From the NCBI GenBank assembly GCA_913057905.1, contig CAJXPB010000001.1, positions 434,001 to 498,000 of the forward strand: 64,000 nucleotides of DNA, read 5' to 3'. A program made the position numbers and the translations under genes. Source of the DNA: an uncultured Pseudomonadota bacterium (GTDB lineage: Bacteria > Myxococcota_A > Bradymonadia > Bradymonadales > Bradymonadaceae). Below the pieces are notes generated by a model. The model was not told the DNA's origin. It saw only the letters and a program-made list of their open reading frames with translations, and ran no database searches. Positions 1 to 8,564 of the stretch are shown piece after piece (position 1 is the first letter of the stretch; the number at the start of each line of letters is the position of its first letter).

Positions 1-426
1 GGCATCGTCGACCAGAGCCGTCAAGATGTCGGATGTGACGGCTGCTTCGACCACACGGCGGGGCTGGAATCTGCTCGACGCAAATCGCTCGACAGCCGCC
101 CCCGACGAGAGAATCTCGAGCGCAAGCGGGCTCTGATGCAGCATCATGCGAACGATTTTCTCGATCTCGTAGATCGACCAGTGCACCTGGGCATCCCCGA
201 CGGCCTCGACGCCCTCGTAGACGTCTCGCCACAGTCGGATCCCAAGGACCGTCTCACGAGGCGCCACAAAGACGCCTCCGAATCGTGTGTCGACACCCTC
301 GCAGGTGAACTCGGGTCCGTCGATTTGAGCGAACCACAGGGGTTGGACTCCCGTCGAGTCCACTGCTTCTGCGGCCGTCGACACCCCGTCGCCGGTCCCG
401 GCGCCCGATTGCTCAAACGACAACAT
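1..426 (-). CDS. RlaP-like predicted nucleotidyltransferase, partial (C-terminus off the left edge)
   Basis: An open frame starts with ATG at 426 and reads to the window edge without a stop (142 codons seen). It resembles the RlaP / COG3541 predicted nucleotidyltransferase family. GVFVAP (around residue 54) matches the strand after the usual SDxDxRGVF motif, and IYEIEKIVRMML...LALEIL matches the family's helix 'YELxKFLRLALKGNPxxLELL'. The expected GS...SDxD catalytic motif is poorly kept: GPEFTCEGVDTRFGGVF stands in its place, so activity is doubtful. It begins 15 bases after the stop of the HEAT-repeat gene and is probably co-transcribed with it. The family assignment is from motif memory only; the rest of the protein is not visible. 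Confidence 0.5.
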   Translation of the reverse strand, partial: MLSFEQSGAGTGDGVSTAAEAVDSTGVQPLWFAQIDGPEFTCEGVDTRFGGVFVAPRETVLGIRLWRDVYEGVEAVGDAQVHWSIYEIEKIVRMMLHQSPLALEILSSGAAVERFASSRFQPRRVVEAAVTSDILTALVDDA

Positions 427-441
427 AGTGACCCGCTTCGC

Positions 442-1194
442 TCACACGCGCCGACGATAGATGTGGCCTTCCTTGTGAATCCCGAACTCCTCGGGCAGCG
501 CACGTTCGACGTCCGCCTGGGCCTCTTCGGGAATCGTCCAACCCTGGTGTTCCAGGAAGACATCGACGATTTTCTTGATGATGCGAAACGAATCCTCCTC
601 GACGAGCCGGGTCCGGAGCGGCTCTTTGATGATATCTTCGTAGCCCTGGTGAGCGACGGCATCGACGGCCAGAAAGCGGATCGTCTCGTTGGCGTCGTCC
701 AGGAACGGGACCAGTTTCTGCGCGAGTTCCTCACTGCGCACTTCGGTGGCCTGCAGCATCAGCTCCTGCTTCTTTTCGGGATTTCGTTTGAACCCCGTCG
801 TGCAGGTGTCCAGCAACTCGCCGATGACCTCCGTCATTTCCTCGTAATCCAGCAGGTCGGTCAACACCTTCATCGGCCAGTTGATCTTCTCTTCGGCCTC
901 TTTGAGATGTTCGATCACCAGACCTCGGATATCGACATCGGTCGTCTGACCGAGCTCCACAAGCACGTCGTAGACAAGTTCCTTCTCTTCGGCGTCTACG
1001 GTGGTGTTTGGCGCCGTCTCCTTGAAGCGGGTCAGCAGGACCTCCACCGCCTCGGGGGAACGCATGTCACGCAGATCCTGGATCGCGTAACGACGCTCCG
1101 AATCCTGCTTGTACATATTCGTGAGAGTGTCCTCGAGTTTGTCGAGCTGCCGCTCCTGCGAGGAGCCTCCGAACAAGAAATCGAGCAAACCCAT
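442..1194 (-). CDS. HEAT-repeat-like protein
   Basis: A 250-residue, mostly alpha-helical, acidic protein without signal peptide or membrane segment, so probably cytoplasmic. Helical pairs such as RDMRSPEAVEVLLTRF, TDVDIRGLVIEHL and DDANETIRFLAVDAVAHQG look like HEAT/armadillo repeats, which usually form protein-protein scaffolds. The open frame continues upstream to 1458, but ATG 1194 is chosen because a near-perfect Shine-Dalgarno (TTTTGGAGGTAAAT) lies just before it and the upstream part is Arg/Pro-rich and atypical. It is the first gene of a two-gene leftward unit with the RlaP-like gene. The partner or substrate cannot be read from the sequence. Confidence 0.8.
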   Translation of the reverse strand: MGLLDFLFGGSSQERQLDKLEDTLTNMYKQDSERRYAIQDLRDMRSPEAVEVLLTRFKETAPNTTVDAEEKELVYDVLVELGQTTDVDIRGLVIEHLKEAEEKINWPMKVLTDLLDYEEMTEVIGELLDTCTTGFKRNPEKKQELMLQATEVRSEELAQKLVPFLDDANETIRFLAVDAVAHQGYEDIIKEPLRTRLVEEDSFRIIKKIVDVFLEHQGWTIPEEAQADVERALPEEFGIHKEGHIYRRRV

Positions 1195-1332
1195 ATTTAC
1201 CTCCAAAACAAAGACGACGGGCGACGCCGGCAACATAGAGCAACGGCAGGGGGCGGACAAGCGGGCACATTCCGAGGGCGTCGTGCCGGCCGAGGCCATC
1301 GGAACGCTGGCCCAAATGCCGCGAAACAAGGC

Positions 1333-1361
1333 TTGACTCGGCCCCACCCCATGGCTAGGTT
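1333..1361 (+). promoter_or_regulatory. Predicted sigma-70 type promoter of the murein endopeptidase gene
   Basis: TTGACT at 1333-1338, a 17-base spacer and TAGGTT at 1356-1361. It lies about 95 bases before the endopeptidase start and would give a long leader containing a strong palindrome. Same layout (TTGACx, 16-18 bases, TAxxxT) as other candidates in this window. Prediction by eye. Confidence 0.4.
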
Positions 1362-1407
1362 CCCGCGTCCGAACCGATCCGGCCGCTCGCAGGGGCGTTG
1401 CGGCCGG

Positions 1408-1429
1408 GTCTCGCCCGTCCGGGCGAGAC
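1408..1429. repeat. Perfect 10-bp inverted repeat in the endopeptidase leader
   Basis: GTCTCGCCCG and its exact complement are separated by two bases. The hairpin sits between the predicted promoter and the start codon of the murein endopeptidase gene. No T-run follows on either strand, so it is not a standard terminator; it could be an operator or a leader structure. Confidence 0.6.
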
Positions 1430-1456
1430 GTCCACCGACCCAACTCGATTGTGTTC

Positions 1457-2497
1457 ATGAATACTTACCATACGGCTGTGCGTCTGTTTGCGGTGAGCGC
1501 TGTTGTAGCGTTCGCCACACTCTGGACGCCCGCCTCGGAACGACCGCAGGCACAGTCTCTCCCGTCTAACTCGCCGGCGGGCATCCGCGTCGCCGTTGCA
1601 GGATTGGGGCCTCTGTCGGCGCGCGAGATCTTGCCGGACAACCTGTACCGGGAGCTGGTGCGCCGCAAGCGGTTCTCGCACTGGAAGATGCCGGGAGAGT
1701 CGACGTGGCCGACCGACGAATCTGGCCGACCCGTCGTCGAGACCGAACAGCTCGACGCCCTCTACCACACCGTCGACCAGCGGTCCGTCTATCGCATCCG
1801 GCACATGTACCGGCTGTCGACCGACCAACTGCAGTCGTTGAATCCAAGTACCGATCTCGACGATGTCTCGTCGGGGGACCGACTCCAGGTCTGGGAGCGG
1901 TCGGCGTACGGCGTACCGACCAGTTACGGATCCGCCCACGGGTGGGGCAAACTCTACAATGGCGTCCCCCTGCCCGATTCGCCGGACTACGAAATCCTGT
2001 TCCGGCATCGGACCTTTGGAACCCACTACACGGTCAGTGAGGTTAAACGAACACTGGACGCATACTACCGGGCTTATCCGGACGCCGACCCGTTGATCGT
2101 CGGCGACATCAGTTTCCGCCGCGGCGGCCAAATGTCGCCGCACCTGTCCCATCGATCGGGGCGAGATATCGACATCACGTATCCGCGGACCGATGCGATC
2201 CCGAACTACGATCGCTTCCACTGGATGAGCCATCGGGACCTGGCCGTCGAGAAGGCACTCTTTTTCATCAAAACGCTGCTCGACGGGGGCTACGTCCACT
2301 ATCTGTTTATGGACCATGACTTTCAGCGCCGCCTCTACCGGGCCGCCAAACAAAAGGGAGCGCCCCAGGAGTGGCTCGATGCGGTGTTTGAATATCCCGG
2401 CTGGGGAGGCGATGCTATCGTGCGTCATGAACCGGGCCACGATACTCACGTCCACATCCGCTTTCGATGTCAGCCCACCGACAGACGTTGCCGATAA
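1457..2497 (+). CDS. mepA: Penicillin-insensitive murein endopeptidase, MepA/M74 family
   Basis: Zinc metallopeptidase predicted to cut peptide cross-links in peptidoglycan, acting in the periplasm. The N-terminus (residues 1-33) is a signal peptide. Residues about 103-147 resemble a LysM wall-binding unit (YRIRHMYRLS...LNPSTD...GDRLQVW). The catalytic domain shows the LAS-type zinc signature: GDISFRRGG, then SHRSGRDID (His232 and Asp239 as ligands) and HDTHVHIRF (His331-x-His333). With 346 residues it is longer than E. coli MepA (about 274) because of the LysM-like insert. The start is uncertain: GTG at 1451 is in frame and neither start has a clear ribosome site. Its 3' end overlaps the following lipoprotein gene by 31 bases, suggesting coupled expression. 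Confidence 0.9.
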   Translation: MNTYHTAVRLFAVSAVVAFATLWTPASERPQAQSLPSNSPAGIRVAVAGLGPLSAREILPDNLYRELVRRKRFSHWKMPGESTWPTDESGRPVVETEQLDALYHTVDQRSVYRIRHMYRLSTDQLQSLNPSTDLDDVSSGDRLQVWERSAYGVPTSYGSAHGWGKLYNGVPLPDSPDYEILFRHRTFGTHYTVSEVKRTLDAYYRAYPDADPLIVGDISFRRGGQMSPHLSHRSGRDIDITYPRTDAIPNYDRFHWMSHRDLAVEKALFFIKTLLDGGYVHYLFMDHDFQRRLYRAAKQKGAPQEWLDAVFEYPGWGGDAIVRHEPGHDTHVHIRFRCQPTDRRCR

Positions 2498-3876
2498 TCA
2501 CCCGAGGGATATGCCTGGCGGTCGGGCTCGTCGTACTGCTCGCCTCCGCCGGCTGCAGCGAGCGATGCCGCGACCTGGACCGCCAGTATCAGGCCGCCAC
2601 ATCGAAACAGCCCACCTTCGACAACGACGCCTACAGTGAGGCCACGCGGGGCGCCGCTCGTGATGGGCTTCGATCCGACACCGACGTCCACTTTGCAGGC
2701 TCTCTTTCACTGGAAGTGCTGAACCGGCTGGTCGGCCGTGCGTTGAAGACAACGATCGCGGCAAAACTCAAAGCCGTCGAATCGCTCGACGTGGCCGGCG
2801 TCCAACCGGTCGACATCGAAGCCGACCCCGGTGTGGCCTCGGTCGAACTCTCGGCGGCTTCCGACGTATGCGGCCACTGCTTTCGAGTCGACGCGGCGCT
2901 GGAAGGTGACGTCGGCGTCGACGTGCCGATGCTCGGCACGCGGAAGACCCGGCTCGACGGGTCGCTGAAGTTTGTCGCCCCTATCGATCTGCGCCCCTCC
3001 GAGAAGGATGCTTCCGGAGGACGCGTGACCTTGGGACTCAGCAACCTCGCCGAACAGAGTCGGCCCATCGTCATCGAGCAACTCGAAGGTCTACCCGGCC
3101 GATGGTCCGATGTGCTCAGCGGGGCGCTCCAGAATGTGCTCGTCCAAAAGCTGACCGACGCCATCCCGGACGTCACCCTGGCCAATTTTGAGACGCCCGA
3201 GTTGGGAATCGAAGGCCTCAAATGGGCGCCCCTCGGACTCCGAGTCGACGCCACCACCCAGCGAGTCACCGTGGGCTTTCGGTCGAACCTTCCCGCGTCG
3301 GCCGGCCGCCCGCTCTCGAGCTTCGACGACCTCATTGAGCTCGATGATTCGACGGGCGTCGCGGTGGCACTGGCTCCGGAGCTGATCCTGTCCGCCGTCC
3401 GCGCCGGGTTTCGCACCGGCTCCATCCCAGATCGCTATACCTCCGACGGTGAGGCCGCGGCCAATGGCCCGGTTCGATTCACCCTCGACGGCATCGACGT
3501 CATCGAGCGCTCGGACCGCGACGCGGGCATCGCCCTCGGTATCGGCTTTCGCGCCTGGCACCTGCCCTCGTTCGGTCACTGCATGTGGTTCGGGGGTCGA
3601 GGTGTCATCGGGGTCTCCGCCCGCGACGGCGAGCTGACGGTCGGGGTCGAACGGGTGAGTATGGAGACGGGTTCGGCCGGATCGATACTGCTCCAGCAAG
3701 CAGACTGGAAGGCTTCGGAGTGGATGCAGTCCAGCAGCTCACTGGTCGGTACATCGCTGTCGAGCGAATCTCTGTCGCTGCCCGGATTCGACTGGAAGGC
3801 GTCCGGACTCAGCCTGACATCAAACGACAGAGCCGTGGCCGTCGGGTTCGGCATCGATGGCGCCGATCCCCGGTGA
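2467..3876 (+). CDS. Predicted lipoprotein of unknown function
   Basis: A 469-residue protein with a hydrophobic N-terminal segment ending in LLASAGC, a lipobox-like site, so probably a lipid-anchored envelope protein. The mature part is rich in beta-strand-like alternating segments and contains several stretches that may be two copies of a lipid-binding-type fold (for example residues about 75-250 and 255-460), but no family is recognised. ATG 2467 lies inside the end of the murein endopeptidase gene (31-base overlap), which argues that the two act in the same envelope process. Two cysteines form CGHC near residue 138; whether they bind metal or form a disulfide is not known. Confidence 0.8.
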   Translation: MSAHRQTLPIITRGICLAVGLVVLLASAGCSERCRDLDRQYQAATSKQPTFDNDAYSEATRGAARDGLRSDTDVHFAGSLSLEVLNRLVGRALKTTIAAKLKAVESLDVAGVQPVDIEADPGVASVELSAASDVCGHCFRVDAALEGDVGVDVPMLGTRKTRLDGSLKFVAPIDLRPSEKDASGGRVTLGLSNLAEQSRPIVIEQLEGLPGRWSDVLSGALQNVLVQKLTDAIPDVTLANFETPELGIEGLKWAPLGLRVDATTQRVTVGFRSNLPASAGRPLSSFDDLIELDDSTGVAVALAPELILSAVRAGFRTGSIPDRYTSDGEAAANGPVRFTLDGIDVIERSDRDAGIALGIGFRAWHLPSFGHCMWFGGRGVIGVSARDGELTVGVERVSMETGSAGSILLQQADWKASEWMQSSSSLVGTSLSSESLSLPGFDWKASGLSLTSNDRAVAVGFGIDGADPR

Positions 3877-3888
3877 CGCCCATCGGGA

Positions 3889-4527
3889 TCAATCCGAGGG
3901 AATCTCCATGTAGACTACGGCGGGCACGGCCGACGCGCTGTTGCACGCAGCGTTGATGAAGGTGGTATCGTCGCTGTCTTCTCGGCCGGACGATTCATGG
4001 ACATGTCCGAAGGCATGCAGCTTCGGTGATACCTCATCGACGCGTCGGCGCAGGGCCTCGTCGCCGACGCGTTCGCCTCGAGACGTGCGGTCGAGAATCC
4101 CGGCCGGAGGTCCGTGGGTGACGAGAATGTCGACTGAATCCGGCATCTGCGCCCAGCGCTCGGCCAACGGCTCGCCGCGGGGAAGGTTGAACGCAAGGTT
4201 CATAAATTCCGGCTGCCACGGGCTTCCCCAGATGGTCAGCCCACGGAACTCGACGGCCTCATCCATCAAATAGGTCGCGTGGGTCAGCCGCGAACGCACC
4301 TCGTCGGCGGCCCCTTCGCAGCAGCCGTCGCAATTCCCGGCGACCACGATTTTTTGGTCGTGGCTGAACCCGCCGAGCCAGTCGTCGATCTCGTCGACAT
4401 CCGACCAGCGCCCTCCGGCGGTGAAGTCACCGGCATGGAGCAGAAGGTCCCCGTCGGGGACCTCCACCCTCCGATGCCGCCCGTGCGTGTCGCTGACGAT
4501 CACGACTTTTAATTGCTCATCATCCAT
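3889..4527 (-). CDS. Calcineurin-like metallophosphoesterase, YfcE/MPPED type
   Basis: A 212-residue cytoplasmic phosphoesterase. The binuclear-metal motifs are in order: SDTHG (Asp13, His15), HAGDF (Asp34), AGNCDG (Asn65, Asp67), VTHGPP (His138) and FGHVHE (His175, His177). GNCD instead of GNHD is also known in YfcE/MJ0936 phosphodiesterases, so the enzyme is expected to be active. The substrate is unknown. It converges with the upstream lipoprotein gene (12 bases between stops) and follows the large metalloprotease gene by 15 bases, so it may be the last gene of that transcript. Confidence 0.85.
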   Translation of the reverse strand: MDDEQLKVVIVSDTHGRHRRVEVPDGDLLLHAGDFTAGGRWSDVDEIDDWLGGFSHDQKIVVAGNCDGCCEGAADEVRSRLTHATYLMDEAVEFRGLTIWGSPWQPEFMNLAFNLPRGEPLAERWAQMPDSVDILVTHGPPAGILDRTSRGERVGDEALRRRVDEVSPKLHAFGHVHESSGREDSDDTTFINAACNSASAVPAVVYMEIPSD

Positions 4528-4542
4528 GACGGGGGCAGCATG

Positions 4543-7500
4543 TCACAGGAGCGGATTCCCGAGCAACTCCACGGCGTCGATCATGATGTTTAGATCCTCG
4601 ACCAGTGCATCCAATCGAGATCGTGCGCGAGACCGGTCCGAAGCCGAGGTATTGGAATCGCCGATTTCGGCGACCAACTCCTGGCCCCGAAGGATCGACT
4701 CGACGGCCAGCGTGTCGTTGTCGCCGCTACTCCGTCGCAGAGCACCGTAGGCGATGCCCGTCGCCGGGTCGGTAAACGCAATCCGCTCGAACCCGGATCC
4801 CGGCTGCGGGTCGAGGGCCTCCTTGCTGCCGAGTTTAAAGACCCGCATCTGGTCGACGTAGTGCTGCGAGAAGTTCGAGTTGAAAAACTGAACTCCCAGC
4901 AACAGCGCACGGAAACGCTGCGAGAAGCTCACATTCGTATCGAGGGCGACCGCACCGGTGGGAATGCCGGTGCCCATTCCGGCCACGGTGGCTCCGGTCA
5001 ACGGATCGATCGAGGTCGAGCTGCCCTGACCGTTGTTCAAAAACAGCGGTGCCAGCGGCCGTCGTTGGACCTCGCCGTTCCCGTTGGCAAACGGCGCAAA
5101 CTGCGCGTAATCCTCCTCGAAGATTCCGTTGACCAATGTCGTCAACTGGTCTTCGAACAGAAGGTAGTAGGGAACCAGGTAGCTTCGGAACTCCTCGTCG
5201 GCGTTGGTCCCGATGACCCGTGCGACCGACTGCGTCATCGCGCTCATGGCGACCACGTAGTCCCAGTAGCTGCCGGCCTCGGTCGCCCGCTCGAAGTAGT
5301 AGTACCCGCTCCCGTAGTCGTAGCGGGTGTAACGGCCGCGTCCGTCGCCCGGTTCGATACACAGCTCGATCTGGGCGCCGTTGCTGAGCTGCTGACCCTC
5401 TTCACAGTTCTTGTCGAGCGTGGCCAGCCGATACTGGTCGCCACTCTGGACGTATCCCCCGTACGAGGGTTGCGCCAAAATCTCGCCGAGCATGTTCAAC
5501 CCGGAGAAGGCGGCCAGCGTGAAGCTCGTGTCCAGGTTGGGGTCGGTGAGGTTGCTGAAGAGCCAGCGCTGGTAGATATTCGGGAAGCGGCTGAGTGTCC
5601 GCTGCACCGAGAGTGCTCCCGAGAGACTGCTGAAATTCAACCGGTCTCGTCGGAAGTGAGTGAAGGGATAGTAGGCCTGGTATCGCTTGATCGCCCACTT
5701 GGCGACCTCGAAGGGGTCGGCCCCGAGGTCCCACCGGCTACACGAGATGTAGACCTCGGCGTATTCGTCGGAGCAGAACATGTACTGAACTTCGACCGGC
5801 CGATCGGACTGGCCGGCCTGCTGCATGGCCCGCAGATCGCCGTAGCGCATGGTATCGCGCAGGGTCAGACCATCGGGGCCTCCAAGCATCTCGACGACCG
5901 CGGTGTAGTGGAAGTTCTCCAGCGGGTGCTGCGAGGGGGCGTATCGGTCGTCGTATCCAAAGATCACGCCGCGGGGATTGAAGGGGTTGAACTGCGGCAA
6001 GTCGACGCTGTCGGGGACCGCCGTGAATACCTCGACGTACCCCGGCTCCTGCGGAAGCGGATCTTCGTTGGTAGTCGGCACATCGTCATAGGTGCCGAAG
6101 GTGTAGGCAAAGAGGATCGCGGCATCGTCGTACTTGCCGAGCCCGGCGGTGTCGCTGTTGAAGCGCGAGTGATAGTCCATGATCGAGCTGTACATGTACC
6201 GGGGCATCTCGCCGTCGCGCTGACCCGCCGTCAGAGAAGACTGTTCGTAGATATCGGTCACGCTGCTGGGGACGTCGAAGTTTTCTCGACGCAGATCCCA
6301 GTACGCGTCGTGGTAGTTCACGGCGTCGTATGAACCCTGGAAGTTGTGTCGCAATCCGACGGTGTGTCCGATCTCGTGGAGCATCACCCCGCGGAAGATC
6401 TCGTTTCGCAATTCCTGGTAGATGACGTCGTAGTCGTCGCGACCTGCGTAGCTCAGCGCGGTGCCGTAGACGGCATCCAGGGCGAAGTCCTGCATGTATA
6501 TGTTGTGCTTGGATGCCTCGATCAGCGTTTCATGCTCGTGTTGGAGCATCTGGTCGACGTCGAAGGGGTTGTTCGACTCCAGCACAGACATCATCTGCTC
6601 GACCGATATCGTCGCCGACGGATCCAGGGGTTCGTCCGAAAGCGCCCTGACCATCTCTTCGTCCATGAGTAACTGGTCGAACCCGGTGTCCTTCAGTTGC
6701 TGGATTTTCCGCTGTCGAAACAACGGGCTGACCTCGAGCGCATCGGCCTCACCGGACCGTGTCATCTCCAGAATATTCTGCTGGCGTTCGTCCAGGAATC
6801 TCGACCGAAACTCGCCGGCTGGAATGGCATCGAGCTCCCCCGCAACCGACAGTTCCATCGAGGCGCGCGGATCCAGGTCCTTGTCGAGGTGCTCGAGGAT
6901 GTACTCTCGGACGTCGACTCCAGAGAAGGCATCGTCGACGTTCAAATCACCGTTGACCAACTTCACGATGTCCAGAGCTTGGTTGGCCAGGTTGTCGACG
7001 CCGGCTCCGTAGACGTAGGCCGTTCCGCTGACGATTTCACCGGTCTCCGGGTCGGGGTAGCTCGGACCGAACCCCAGCGGCCCCGCCGCCTGGGGCTCGT
7101 GGACCCAGTAGACGAAGTTGCGGCGAAGGTCGCCGGGTCGAATCTGATACGGCACGAACGCTCCGGCGGCATCGACGCGATCGGTGGCAGGACGCGGGTC
7201 GCACTCCTCAGCAGTCGACTGAGTGATCTCGTTGGGGCAGATGCGGAACATCTGCGTATCGATCTCGTCGAGACCCACACCCTTCGCGTTGGCGACGGCC
7301 CGTTTGAACACTCGGCCGTAGTCGTTCTCCATCTGCGACACGGAGGGGGCCAACGACTTGGGGAAATTCGGAGAGAGGTAGTAGATGACCGGCTGCGGTG
7401 TGCGCTGCGCCATCGGCGTGGGAATCCGCCGACCCGACGCGTCTCGAAGGTAGTCGCCGCGGTCGTCACGTTTGAAATCGTCGGCCCAGATGTCGTGGCG

Positions 7501-8373
7501 GTTTGCCAGGTAGATGATGCCCGAGTCGGTAAAACCCTTGCGCCGGTCGTAGACGTACCGTCGCGTCCGGAAGTACCCGAACTTCGACATCATGTTGTCG
7601 TCGTAGAAGGCGGGTTCGTAGTCGCGCTCATAGTCGGTGATCCGCTGGAAGCTCGAGCGAACCTCGATCTCGGCTTGGCCGTTGCTCAGGCGGTTCGTCA
7701 CGTCGAAGTACGCGAGCTCGGCGCCCCGAGAGTCTCGGTCGACGTCGCTTCGCTCTTCGTAGAAGGCGTCCGTCCCCGGCTCGCTCTCTTGAACGTAGAA
7801 ATCCAACCCGGACCGCTGTCCCAACAACATCGGAATCGACATGTTGACCAGGTTTGTCGTCCAATCGACGCGCATGTAATCGCGCTCGTACCAGACCCGA
7901 TCGGAGATATTCTCGACGACCACGTTGGTCGGTTCACCGGTCTGTGGATTGTACTGACGCTGGACGTCGAAATGGCTGAGAATTGGATACGCGACGACCG
8001 GCTCCTCGAGGTATTCTCCACTGCGCCCCACCTCGCCGGGGTCCGTCGGGGTGGTGATGCCGCCGACTTTTCCGCCCGCCTGTTCATCGTAGCCGGGCAC
8101 CTTCTGGTAGGCCCTGTACCCGATGAGGACATCCTCCTGGATGTCCCAACGGATTTTTTCCATCTCGGAGGCGATGCCCACGAAGACAAACGACTCGTTG
8201 GGGGGCACGTCGTTGACCGTGTGACGCACGTACCAGACTCCCTCGAAGTCCTCTTTCATCAGTTTGTTGGCCTGAGTCCGATCGATGTCGCCGACATCCT
8301 GGGCGCAGCCCGCCGCCAGCCACAGGGCCGCGATCATTCCAATTCCGATCCATCTCAATCTCGTCCAGTCCAT
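4543..8373 (-). CDS. Large zinc-dependent metalloprotease (metzincin) lipoprotein
   Basis: A 1276-residue secreted protease-like protein. ATG 8373 is preferred over 8409 because AAAGGAGAG precedes it. The signal peptide ends in LWLAAGC, a lipobox, so it is probably anchored to the outer membrane. The zinc site HEIGHTVGLRH is at residues 666-676 (His666, Glu667, His670, His676), and the downstream SIMDY is a typical metzincin Met-turn. The flanks are large beta-rich regions without a recognised fold; this domain layout recalls the 'zinc-dependent metalloprotease' proteins annotated in deltaproteobacterial genomes. Substrate unknown; extracellular protein degradation is likely. There are many Tyr and Asp residues, fitting an exported acidic protein. 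Confidence 0.85.
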   Translation of the reverse strand: MDWTRLRWIGIGMIAALWLAAGCAQDVGDIDRTQANKLMKEDFEGVWYVRHTVNDVPPNESFVFVGIASEMEKIRWDIQEDVLIGYRAYQKVPGYDEQAGGKVGGITTPTDPGEVGRSGEYLEEPVVAYPILSHFDVQRQYNPQTGEPTNVVVENISDRVWYERDYMRVDWTTNLVNMSIPMLLGQRSGLDFYVQESEPGTDAFYEERSDVDRDSRGAELAYFDVTNRLSNGQAEIEVRSSFQRITDYERDYEPAFYDDNMMSKFGYFRTRRYVYDRRKGFTDSGIIYLANRHDIWADDFKRDDRGDYLRDASGRRIPTPMAQRTPQPVIYYLSPNFPKSLAPSVSQMENDYGRVFKRAVANAKGVGLDEIDTQMFRICPNEITQSTAEECDPRPATDRVDAAGAFVPYQIRPGDLRRNFVYWVHEPQAAGPLGFGPSYPDPETGEIVSGTAYVYGAGVDNLANQALDIVKLVNGDLNVDDAFSGVDVREYILEHLDKDLDPRASMELSVAGELDAIPAGEFRSRFLDERQQNILEMTRSGEADALEVSPLFRQRKIQQLKDTGFDQLLMDEEMVRALSDEPLDPSATISVEQMMSVLESNNPFDVDQMLQHEHETLIEASKHNIYMQDFALDAVYGTALSYAGRDDYDVIYQELRNEIFRGVMLHEIGHTVGLRHNFQGSYDAVNYHDAYWDLRRENFDVPSSVTDIYEQSSLTAGQRDGEMPRYMYSSIMDYHSRFNSDTAGLGKYDDAAILFAYTFGTYDDVPTTNEDPLPQEPGYVEVFTAVPDSVDLPQFNPFNPRGVIFGYDDRYAPSQHPLENFHYTAVVEMLGGPDGLTLRDTMRYGDLRAMQQAGQSDRPVEVQYMFCSDEYAEVYISCSRWDLGADPFEVAKWAIKRYQAYYPFTHFRRDRLNFSSLSGALSVQRTLSRFPNIYQRWLFSNLTDPNLDTSFTLAAFSGLNMLGEILAQPSYGGYVQSGDQYRLATLDKNCEEGQQLSNGAQIELCIEPGDGRGRYTRYDYGSGYYYFERATEAGSYWDYVVAMSAMTQSVARVIGTNADEEFRSYLVPYYLLFEDQLTTLVNGIFEEDYAQFAPFANGNGEVQRRPLAPLFLNNGQGSSTSIDPLTGATVAGMGTGIPTGAVALDTNVSFSQRFRALLLGVQFFNSNFSQHYVDQMRVFKLGSKEALDPQPGSGFERIAFTDPATGIAYGALRRSSGDNDTLAVESILRGQELVAEIGDSNTSASDRSRARSRLDALVEDLNIMIDAVELLGNPLL

Positions 8374-8512
8374 GCTCTCTCCTTTTGGGCCTCGAAACAT
8401 TTCTCGCACCGCCTCGCGTCCATCGCCGGCTTTAATCGACCTAGAAACACCTCAGGGGCCGTTCATCTTCCCGCAGCAGCCAACTTTTCCGTTGATCGGA
8501 CCAAGAAATAGC

Positions 8513-8539
8513 AAAACCGGACGGCCGAGGCCGCCCGGT
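8513..8539 (-). terminator. Rho-independent terminator after putA
   Basis: Read leftward, an 11-bp GC-rich stem (ACCGGGCGGCC / GGCCGTCCGGT, one G-T pair, tight loop) is followed by TTTTGC. It begins 26 bases after the putA stop and closes the leftward operon. Confidence 0.75.
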
Positions 8540-8564
8540 GTCCGTCTGCAGATGCCCGTCACGC

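Noticed and set aside
3889..4527. GNCD instead of GNHD in the phosphoesterase, at first taken as a lost catalytic histidine.
   Set aside because: GNCD is normal in YfcE/MJ0936-type phosphodiesterases, so it is not a defect.
6697..8511. A 604-codon open frame opposite the metzincin lipoprotein.
   Set aside because: Antisense of a gene with a clear zinc motif, lipobox and ribosome site.
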